11,753 nt of DNA from Firmicutes bacterium ZCTH02-B6. GTDB lineage: Bacteria > Bacillota > Limnochordia > Limnochordales > ZCTH02-B6. Shown here in pieces: positions 7,016 through 11,753 of this stretch. The DNA lies in assembly GCA_002159155.1 (NCBI GenBank), contig LZRQ01000106.1, forward strand, positions 1-11,753, given 5' to 3'. The position numbers were made by a program, and so were the translations under genes. Within the stretch, counting starts at the first letter, position 1; every line of letters begins with the position of its first letter. A model generated the notes under the pieces. It ran no database searches. It was not told the DNA's origin and worked only from the letters and a program-made list of their open reading frames with translations.

Positions 7016-9472
7016 TTAAGGCGTGGTGACGAAGGTGGCCGACTCGAAGGTCGGAACGCTCACCGGGATAGGCACCACCACGACCTCCAGGCGGTTCGAA
7101 CCAGCGGCCAACTGGCTGGTCTGCTCCGGTGTCAGGTTGACCTCGTACAGGCCGTCGGCGACGAAGTCCGCGGTGCCGACCAGTGCCACCTCACCGCGAG
7201 AGTCGATGACTAGGTACTTAACCTCGCTGATGAGGTTACCCGGGTACGGCTCGCCTTCGAAGGTCACCCAGACGTCAAACCTGGCGCGGCCGCCGATGGT
7301 GACCCGGGCCGGGCCTTCCACGTCGGCCTCAGCGATCATGGGTTCAGCAAAGATGTCCCAACGATTCGCCGGGTCGGGATGGAGCTCAAACCGCTTGAGG
7401 TGAGCGGTCTTCTCCACGGGATAGGCCCGCTCCAGATACAGCACGCCGGTGCCGAGCCAGAAGTGGCCCTTCTCCTGGTACCAGCGGCTCAGGTTGCTCC
7501 AGCGCTGCCGCGCCTCGTCCGCCGAGATGTACTGGCCCAGCGTCGGGGCATAGGGGATGTAGTTGGAAGCGCTGGCCTGGTCGAGGTACTTGGCCAGGAT
7601 ACCCACCGTCTCGCCGGCGATCATGTTGAGGTAGTCCACGCCCAGTTGGGTCGCCTTGGCCGACGTGAAGGCCGTCTCCTGGTTGGCCTCTGCCAACAGG
7701 CCGAGGGTCAGGTTGTGCCAGGCGCCAGGACCGTAGCTGTAGTACGGATAGAGCGTTGTCACGCTCCACTCGGCATCGAGACCAAAGGTGTCGCTGTAGT
7801 ACTCAATGACGAGCGGATCGGTGGAAGTGATCCGCGCGCCCCGGAATGACAGCAGGAACGACTGGTGTGACGGCACGGCGGACTCGTCATAGACCGGGCT
7901 GTCGGGGTTGGCGCGGTCAAACTCGAGGATGAGGCCGATGACAAAGTCGCCCACAGAGATCGGGCTGCCATCGTGCCACTTGACCTTGTCAAAGAAGTCG
8001 GCCGGATAATAGACCACCGACTTCCGGTTGGCGGTCAAGCCCTCGGGATACTTCTCGCCAACGGTGATGAACCGCTGCGCCACCGGATCCCAGTCTATCC
8101 ACGCGTCCGCGGGGACCTGGATCTCGGGCACGAAGTGCAGGTCGACCCAGTCCAGGGTCTTGGAGACCGGCAGGCCTTCCTTGACGTAAACTTCCGCCCG
8201 TTCGATACGCCACGGGTAGGTCAAGCCCGTGTACGGGTCAAAGGCGATGCCGTCTTCGCCGGTCGCCCGGTACAACATGGCGTCATAGACCCAGTTGGTA
8301 CCGCCCAGCGGATTCCACGGCTCGGTCAACACGCTCGGCAAGCCGACGCGCACGGTGCCGCCGACCTGATTCACCTTGCGGATGGTGGGAGCCCACAACT
8401 GGGCGCCCGCGACGCCGGCCGCGAGGTCTGCGGTGACGACCACGTCAGAGCGCCGCGGCGTGAAGGACTGGCGGTCGACGAGCCACAGGCGGACGGAGTC
8501 CTCCAGGGCCAGCTCCAGGGCTCGGCGGAACAACCCGCCGCGCTCTTCCAGGGAGGTGAAGTCGTTGCGGCCCAGCCGATCGGCGACCGCGTCAAACTCC
8601 GACGCGGGCGTGTAGGCCATCCAGAGTGGCGTCGCCTCGCCGCGCGGCGTGTAGAAAAAGTCGAAGTTGCTGCCCTGGTCGCGGTCGACAGCGGTGGTGA
8701 CCCAGCCGCCGGTGTAGAAGTGCATGCGGCCCTCAGCCGGGTCGGCCGTCAGCCACAACGGCGACGCCTCGGCCGCGGTGCGGTAAAGCCGGTTGACGAC
8801 GAAACCCAGATCCTCCAGTTGGTTGGAGACGTAGTCGCCGATGATTCGCCGCTCGTCCTCGATGCGGATGAGGGCCGTGATCTCGACCGGGCTGCCCTTA
8901 TAATGCCACACGCCGTTGACCAGTTGGGCGCCCAGCTTCTCCATCTCTTCGGTAATGACGGCGCGAGCCCGCTCGGGATCGTAGGCGTACTTAAGCTCGA
9001 GGGCCCGGGCCGTGTCCGCATACCGAGCATAATCCGGGAACGCGGCCGTGATGGGGAAGAACTTGGGCACGGCCATGCCGCCCATAATCTCGTTGACGAT
9101 GTAGTCCCGGTCGATGAGCCAGTTCATGGCCTCACGGATGCGGGGAACCGAGAACGGGTTGAGGCGGCCATCGTTGAACTCGGGCCCGTAGGGGTTGAAC
9201 GTCAACTCGTTATAGGAACCGAAAGAACGGCTGTAGGTCAGGAACGGGGACGCCTCGGTGCGTGCAAACAGGGCCGGGTCCGAGATGGTGAAAGCGTAAA
9301 CGTCAAACTCGCCGACTTCCAGACGGGTGATAGCCGCGGCAGGTGTCGCTTCTTCGATAACGATCACCTCGTCCACCCAGGCACCCGTCCGGGTCTGGGC
9401 CCCTGCACTCGCCGCCAGTGCCAGCACAACCACCAGGGCAAGGCAGTACCCAATCGGCAACTTCCGTGCCAT
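7016..9472 (-). CDS. Family 5 extracellular solute-binding protein, apparently circularly permuted, 818 aa
   Basis: This is the exported binding protein of the transporter and first gene of the operon. Residues 1-25 are a Sec signal peptide: MARK, a hydrophobic core, then A-G-A before QT. No lipobox cysteine is seen. Residues about 32-365 resemble the second half of normal SBP_bac_5 proteins: WVDEVIVIEEATPAAAITRLEVGEFDV, VPRIREAMNWLIDRDYIV (109-126), YDPERARAVI, SEFDAVADRL. Residues about 371-710 resemble the normal first half: GGTVRVGL (371-378), WNPLGGTNWVYDAML, VKWHDGSP (497-504), then FWLGTGVLYLERAYP (671-685), which normally leads into the second half. The order is thus swapped. Residues about 715-815 form an extra Ig-like beta domain. 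Typical members are about 500-600 aa. The ATG at 9472 has AGGAGG (9488-9483) 10 nt upstream. Earlier in-frame starts would place arginine-rich, non-coding-looking sequence before the signal peptide. Ligand is unknown: peptides and oligosaccharides both occur in this family. Confidence 0.93.
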   Translation of the reverse strand: MARKLPIGYCLALVVVLALAASAGAQTRTGAWVDEVIVIEEATPAAAITRLEVGEFDVYAFTISDPALFARTEASPFLTYSRSFGSYNELTFNPYGPEFNDGRLNPFSVPRIREAMNWLIDRDYIVNEIMGGMAVPKFFPITAAFPDYARYADTARALELKYAYDPERARAVITEEMEKLGAQLVNGVWHYKGSPVEITALIRIEDERRIIGDYVSNQLEDLGFVVNRLYRTAAEASPLWLTADPAEGRMHFYTGGWVTTAVDRDQGSNFDFFYTPRGEATPLWMAYTPASEFDAVADRLGRNDFTSLEERGGLFRRALELALEDSVRLWLVDRQSFTPRRSDVVVTADLAAGVAGAQLWAPTIRKVNQVGGTVRVGLPSVLTEPWNPLGGTNWVYDAMLYRATGEDGIAFDPYTGLTYPWRIERAEVYVKEGLPVSKTLDWVDLHFVPEIQVPADAWIDWDPVAQRFITVGEKYPEGLTANRKSVVYYPADFFDKVKWHDGSPISVGDFVIGLILEFDRANPDSPVYDESAVPSHQSFLLSFRGARITSTDPLVIEYYSDTFGLDAEWSVTTLYPYYSYGPGAWHNLTLGLLAEANQETAFTSAKATQLGVDYLNMIAGETVGILAKYLDQASASNYIPYAPTLGQYISADEARQRWSNLSRWYQEKGHFWLGTGVLYLERAYPVEKTAHLKRFELHPDPANRWDIFAEPMIAEADVEGPARVTIGGRARFDVWVTFEGEPYPGNLISEVKYLVIDSRGEVALVGTADFVADGLYEVNLTPEQTSQLAAGSNRLEVVVVPIPVSVPTFESATFVTTP

Positions 9473-9619
9473 GCCAACTCCACCTCCTGGACGTTTGTTG
9501 GAATGACTGCAATTGCCCGCGTTTCCGGCGGCCGAACGCCTATGTGTTGACTCTGCCCGGTACCCCCGCCGCCGACGCCAACGCTCAGCGCCGACCCGCG
9601 GGATAGCCTCCCCCCTCCA

Positions 9620-9648
9620 TAGACAGAACTTTGTGTCCGGACTAAAAT
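9620..9648 (+). promoter_or_regulatory. Predicted sigma-A promoter of the regulator gene
   Basis: A -35 box TAGACA (9620-9625) and a -10 box TAAAAT (9643-9648) are 17 bp apart, each matching consensus at five of six positions. Transcription would start near 9655, giving a leader of about 100 nt. The spacer contains the palindrome GTCCGGAC (9635-9642), so a bound regulator could block it. Confidence 0.55.
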
Positions 9649-9654
9649 TCTTGT
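9623..9654. promoter_or_regulatory. Candidate operator: 32-bp imperfect dyad over the promoter
   Basis: The sequence is symmetric about 9638/9639. The inner four pairs on each side (GTCCGGAC) are perfect, and 11 of 16 pairs match over the whole length, including ACA/TGT ends. It covers most of the predicted promoter, as expected of an autoregulatory site for the adjacent regulator. Binding is inferred only. Confidence 0.45.
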
Positions 9655-9686
9655 TCTCGGGAGGAATACCTGCCAACTCGGGACAA

Positions 9687-9714
9687 AAGTTACCCTACAA
9701 ACAGCTCTGGACAA
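9687..9714 (-). promoter_or_regulatory. Possible promoter of the transporter operon
   Basis: On the minus strand, TTGTCC (9714-9709) and TAACTT (9692-9687) are 16 bp apart. The match is moderate, and the start would be about 205 nt before the binding-protein ATG. The boxes overlap two of the repeated GGAC elements. I found no clearly better candidate closer to the gene, so this is tentative. Confidence 0.3.
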
Positions 9715-9756
9715 CAGTGTATTGTGTATACCGTTCAATGGGGGCGCGGGGAAGCC

Positions 9757-10599
9757 ATGGCAGATAGCAGTCAGCGCAACGGCGCCTTCAACGGTGCCCC
9801 GCCCGCGACCAAAGGGGCCGGCGCGTACACGGACACGTCCACCGACACGTCCACCGACGGCCGTGCTGGCCGAGCGACCAGGCGGCGGGGCCGGAAGAAG
9901 GATCAGGTGATCCGGTTCGCCCAGACCGATCCCTTCATGAGCGTGGACGAAATCGCCGCTCAGGTCGGGACGACCCCGCGTTACGTCCGCACGATCCTCT
10001 CCGAGGCAGGACTATCCCTGCTGGCGCTGCGGCGAAGCTACGCCCGCCAGATGGAGCGTCGGCTCGGCCTCGACATCCGCGTCGCGCGCGGTGGGACGGG
10101 GCTGGTCAACGCGTTAGCCGCAGCGGGCAAGCGACTCGAAACCGTACGCATACGGGTGACACAGGTCAGTGACCCCGAACTTGCGGAGTGGCTCGGTGTC
10201 CCCCCTACGGCGCCCCTGTTGGAAGTAAGCCGGGTGAGAGTGGTTAACGGCCGGCCACTGTATGTGAACCAGGTGGTGACCAGTCGGGACCTGACGGTGA
10301 GCGAGTTGGTCCTGACTGACGAACGTCCGCTACGGGAAACCCTGGGGCTTGGGGAACCCGGGGCAGTAGTCTTTGACGAGCGAACGCTGGACGTCGTCCC
10401 GGCAACGGCATACATGGCCGAATCCCTGGAAGTCGCGGTGGGCGCTCCGATCCTGCGCTCCGGAAACGTCATCCGCGTCGGGACGGAACGGGTCGCGATC
10501 GAATTTAACTACTTTGACGCGGCCCGTGTGCGGCTCGTGCTAGAGGGAGTGCCCGACTACTCGCTGCGCATCGTCGAGCGCCGGCAATCCGTGGAGTGA
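9757..10599 (+). CDS. Transcription regulator with an atypical HTH and a UTRA-like domain, 280 aa
   Basis: This probably regulates the divergent transporter operon. Residues 1-48 are a flexible tail with a TDTSTDTSTD repeat and a basic patch, RRRGRKK (42-48). A helix-turn-helix follows (about 50-85: DQVIRFAQ, SVDEIAAQVG, PRYVRTILSEAG). It lacks the winged GntR signature (LPSE, SR-TVR, GxGTFV). Residues about 125-275 resemble the UTRA ligand-binding fold of HutC-type regulators: LLEVSRVRVVNGRPLYVNQVV, a second repeat-like LRSGNVIRVGTERVAIEFNYF, and a final strand. I chose the ATG at 9757, preceded by GGGGAAG. A GTG at 9724 in the same frame has no binding site. A CTG at 9670 follows a good GGGAGGAA site and is a rare-codon alternative. 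The UTRA assignment is moderately sure, the target inferred from position. Confidence 0.85.
   Translation: MADSSQRNGAFNGAPPATKGAGAYTDTSTDTSTDGRAGRATRRRGRKKDQVIRFAQTDPFMSVDEIAAQVGTTPRYVRTILSEAGLSLLALRRSYARQMERRLGLDIRVARGGTGLVNALAAAGKRLETVRIRVTQVSDPELAEWLGVPPTAPLLEVSRVRVVNGRPLYVNQVVTSRDLTVSELVLTDERPLRETLGLGEPGAVVFDERTLDVVPATAYMAESLEVAVGAPILRSGNVIRVGTERVAIEFNYFDAARVRLVLEGVPDYSLRIVERRQSVE
9832..9859 (+). repeat. Short 12-bp tandem repeat in the regulator's N-terminal tail
   Basis: The unit GACACGTCCACC occurs twice in direct succession (9832-9843, 9844-9855) and a third copy begins with GAC. It encodes the repeated D-T-S-T in the disordered tail. Copy number may vary without breaking the frame. 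Confidence 0.8.
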
Positions 10600-10619
10600 G
10601 CCCGGGACGCCGTGAAACC

Positions 10620-10648
10620 TTGACCAAAGCCCCGGACCGTGGTATACT
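10620..10648 (+). promoter_or_regulatory. Promoter of the tRNA-Trp gene
   Basis: TTGACC (10620-10625) and TATACT (10643-10648) are separated by exactly 17 bp, a near-consensus sigma-A promoter. Transcription should start near 10655, about 12 nt before the tRNA. It begins 20 bp after the regulator stop, so the tRNA is transcribed independently. Confidence 0.85.
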
Positions 10649-10666
10649 GACACTGCCGCATGGCGC

Positions 10667-10742
10667 AGGGGAGTAGCTCAACTGGCAGAGCACCGGTCTC
10701 CAAAACCGGGGGCTGCAGGTTCGAGTCCTGTCTCCCCTGCCA
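10667..10742 (+). tRNA. tRNA-Trp (anticodon CCA)
   Basis: The full cloverleaf can be folded. Acceptor stem AGGGGAG (10667-10673) pairs with CTCCCCT (10732-10738). The D arm is GCTC/GAGC (10676-10691). The anticodon stem CCGGT/ACCGG (10693-10709) has loop CTCCAAA, which places CCA at 10700-10702. There is a 5-nt variable loop. The T arm is GCAGG/CCTGT with TTCGAGT (10715-10731). The discriminator is G10739, and the CCA end is encoded (10740-10742). A T7 run follows (10743-10749) with no separate terminator hairpin. Confidence 0.98.
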
Positions 10743-10749
10743 TTTTTTT
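10743..10749 (+). terminator. T7 run directly after tRNA-Trp
   Basis: Seven T residues follow the encoded CCA at once. The preceding structure is only the tRNA itself, so termination would rely on the T arm and acceptor stem, or occur further down. No good stem is seen in the next 120 bp on this strand. Confidence 0.4.
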
Positions 10750-10803
10750 ATCCTCCAGGCTCTCCCCTGGTCGGCCCGCCATCCTGACAAGCAATCGTCG
10801 AAA

Positions 10804-10821
10804 GGCCCACGAAACAGGGCC
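10804..10821 (-). terminator. Weak hairpin downstream of the DUF3054 gene
   Basis: On the minus strand, GGCCC (10821-10817) pairs with GGGCC (10808-10804) across an 8-nt loop, followed by TTT. It begins 48 nt after the DUF3054 stop. The stem is short and the T run poor, so this is only a possible terminator. The rest of 10750-10869 shows nothing recognisable. Confidence 0.25.
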
Positions 10822-10869
10822 GCTCACAGAACAAGCACAGGGAAATGACCAGCAGGTGCCGGTGTGAGT

Positions 10870-11265
10870 CTACCGCCGGCTGGCAATCCAAGCCGCAATA
10901 GCCCGCCACACGACAAGCATCGCGCCGCCAAAGGCGAAGGCGGTGAGGAAAAATGACCAGTGGGAAACACGGCCCAGCAACGCCATGCGCACCAGTACAC
11001 CGGTAGGCGCGGCCAGCGCCCAGGCGAGCAAGGCGCTTTTCGCGGCTGCGGCGATGCTTCTCAACGTCTGGGCCCGAAACGTGCCGAGGATCAACCCCCA
11101 CAAGACCCAGGCAAGGAGAAACGGGAACGAGGCGGGAAAGAGGGCAACGAGGCCGCTCCACGTCAGGTGGGAGAACTGCCCTAGCGCGACGAACAATAGG
11201 ACGACGAGGGCGTCCCCAATGAAAAGGGTGGGGAGGAGCCGGCGACCGTAGCTTGCGTGGTGCAA
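10870..11265 (-). CDS. DUF3054 family membrane protein, 131 aa
   Basis: This is an integral membrane protein of unknown function. Four hydrophobic segments lie at about residues 11-29, 44-63, 77-96 and 104-126. DUF3054-type landmarks are the first-helix aspartate (IGDALVVLLFVALG), the following SH (residues 32-33), PFLLAWVLWGLILG and a P-T-G-V-L-V-R segment in the third helix. I prefer the TTG at 11265-11263: GAGGTG stands 6 nt before it, the length fits the family, and a promoter-like pair lies just upstream. A GTG at 11355 would add 30 polar residues, lacks a binding site and would lie upstream of that promoter. The family is confident, the start less so. Confidence 0.82.
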   Translation of the reverse strand: MHHASYGRRLLPTLFIGDALVVLLFVALGQFSHLTWSGLVALFPASFPFLLAWVLWGLILGTFRAQTLRSIAAAAKSALLAWALAAPTGVLVRMALLGRVSHWSFFLTAFAFGGAMLVVWRAIAAWIASRR

Positions 11266-11320
11266 TTGGTTCACCTCGGTACCGGGCGGCAGCAGCTGCA
11301 CACCGTATTGTTCCGTTACT

Positions 11321-11349
11321 AGCCTATCGTTGGGCCGCTGGGCCGTCAA
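11321..11349 (-). promoter_or_regulatory. Possible promoter of the DUF3054 gene
   Basis: On the minus strand TTGACG (11349-11344) and TAGGCT (11326-11321) are 17 bp apart. The -35 box is good and the -10 box only fair. Transcription would begin near 11314, leaving a leader of about 50 nt before the TTG start. Confidence 0.4.
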
Positions 11350-11453
11350 CGTCACGGCTGTTGCCGAGCTGCCCGCAGCGATCCCGGTCGGCGCGGGTCG
11401 TCCGTTGTCCCGAAAGTAGAGGCGCCCGCTCCTGGGCTCACGCTAGCACGGGG

Positions 11454-11459
11454 TACTAT
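11454..11459 (+). promoter_or_regulatory. Weak -10-like box upstream of the PduL gene
   Basis: TACTAT at 11454-11459 resembles a -10 box, but I find no -35 match at 16-18 bp upstream. The leader before the ATG at 11480 would be only about 14 nt. Treat as a hint. Confidence 0.2.
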
Positions 11460-11479
11460 GGAAATCGGAGGGATCCGAA

Positions 11480-11753
11480 ATGCCAACAGGGGCGATACTC
11501 GGCAAGGTGCCCGTGGGCGTGTCGGCCCGGCATGTCCACGTGTCGCAGGAGGATTTGGAACGTTTGTTTGGCCCGGGTTACGAGCTGCGCGTGCTGCGGG
11601 ATCTGTCCCAGCCCGGGCAGTTTGCCGCCGAGGAAACCGTCACCCTTGTGGGCCCGAAGGGCTGCATCGCGGGTGTCCGCATCCTGGGACCGGCCCGGAA
11701 TTTGACTCAGGTTGAGATTTCCCGCACCGACGGATACGCCCTGGGCATCCACC
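11480..11753 (+). CDS. pduL: PduL-type phosphate acyltransferase, N-terminal part (cut by window edge)
   Basis: PduL-type enzymes interconvert acyl-CoA and acyl phosphate (for example acetyl-CoA with acetyl phosphate) and are unrelated to Pta. The 91 residues present match the family closely: PVGVSARHVHVS (11-22) with the metal-binding H18 and H20, LFGPGYEL (29-36), DLSQPGQFAAEETV (41-54), VGPKG (57-61), VRILGPAR (66-73), TQVEIS (76-81) and D84. The ATG at 11480 has GGAGGG (11467-11472) 7 nt ahead. The rest of the gene lies beyond the window, so completeness and any microcompartment genes cannot be judged. No encapsulation tag is evident: only ten residues precede the core. A housekeeping acetate-metabolism role is therefore likelier than a microcompartment role. 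Confidence 0.93.
   Translation, partial: MPTGAILGKVPVGVSARHVHVSQEDLERLFGPGYELRVLRDLSQPGQFAAEETVTLVGPKGCIAGVRILGPARNLTQVEISRTDGYALGIH

Larger units (their letters stand above)
9473..9756. promoter_or_regulatory. Divergent regulatory region between transporter operon and regulator
   Basis: This 284-bp gap holds no gene. Its half near the operon (about 9520-9610) is very GC-rich and would be untranslated leader of the binding-protein mRNA. The half near the regulator (about 9620-9732) is clearly AT-richer and carries the promoter-like sequences, a 32-bp imperfect dyad and repeated GGAC elements listed separately. I recognise no riboswitch. Confidence 0.7.

Noticed and set aside
9509..9516. GCAATTGC palindrome in the binding-protein leader
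   Set aside because: An 8-bp palindrome is expected dozens of times in a window of this size, and its flanks do not extend the symmetry.
7973..9550. 525-codon open frame on the + strand opposite the binding-protein gene
   Set aside because: It is antisense to a gene with clear family motifs and signal peptide. Its composition is rich in Arg, Gly, Val and Asp, as expected from the reverse of GC-rich codons, and it shows no domain.
9473..9676. 68-residue N-terminal extension of the binding protein
   Set aside because: Arg/Gly-rich sequence would precede a proper signal peptide. The ATG at 9472 has AGGAGG upstream, and the extension would take up most of the regulatory region.
9832..9859. CRISPR-like or regulatory repeat
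   Set aside because: Two 12-bp units in direct contact inside a coding frame, encoding a Thr/Ser/Asp linker: a coding microsatellite, not an array.
11266..11355. Longer DUF3054 protein starting at GTG 11355
   Set aside because: The extra 30 residues are polar and precede the family's first helix, there is no binding site, and a promoter-like pair lies inside this stretch. Kept as an alternative only.

Overview
The window looks like chromosomal DNA of a GC-rich, probably thermophilic member of the Bacillota (Limnochordia, Symbiobacteriia or Thermaerobacter-like lineages would fit). This is inferred from GC-rich codons, strong AGGAGG-type ribosome binding sites, a PduL phosphotransacylase, a DUF3054 membrane protein and an Opp/Dpp-type transporter operon. 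No 16S or other taxonomic marker is present, so the lineage is a guess. I see no insertion sequence, phage gene, CRISPR array or rRNA.

Layout: (1) 2-67, tail of an unknown + strand gene, facing a strong bidirectional-looking hairpin at 112-142. (2) 2187-152, a minus-strand pair: an O-acetylhomoserine sulfhydrylase fused to a C-terminal CoA-binding domain, then a small CDGSH iron-sulfur protein. (3) 9472-2262, a minus-strand six-gene ABC transporter operon in the order substrate-binding protein, permease B, permease C, ATPase D, ATPase F, 64-aa membrane protein, closed by an intrinsic terminator at 2240-2260. (4) 9757-10599, a divergent + strand regulator with an unusual helix-turn-helix and a UTRA-like ligand domain. 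It is separated from the operon by a 284-bp regulatory region. (5) 10667-10742, tRNA-Trp with its own promoter. (6) 11265-10870, a minus-strand DUF3054 membrane protein. (7) 11480 to the window edge, the start of a PduL-type phosphate acyltransferase.

The most interesting part is the transporter. The order of sequence landmarks indicates that its 818-aa family 5 solute-binding protein is circularly permuted: the half that normally comes second follows the signal peptide directly, and the usual N-terminal half comes after it. A C-terminal Ig-like beta domain is added and there is no lipobox. Its partner permease C carries an extracytoplasmic insert of about 190 residues between TM1 and the conserved G-T-D segment. 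Together these suggest a structurally divergent branch of the Opp/Dpp uptake family. The neighbouring UTRA-like regulator probably controls it through a dyad and repeated GGAC elements in the intergenic region. The substrate (peptide or oligosaccharide) cannot be read from the sequence.
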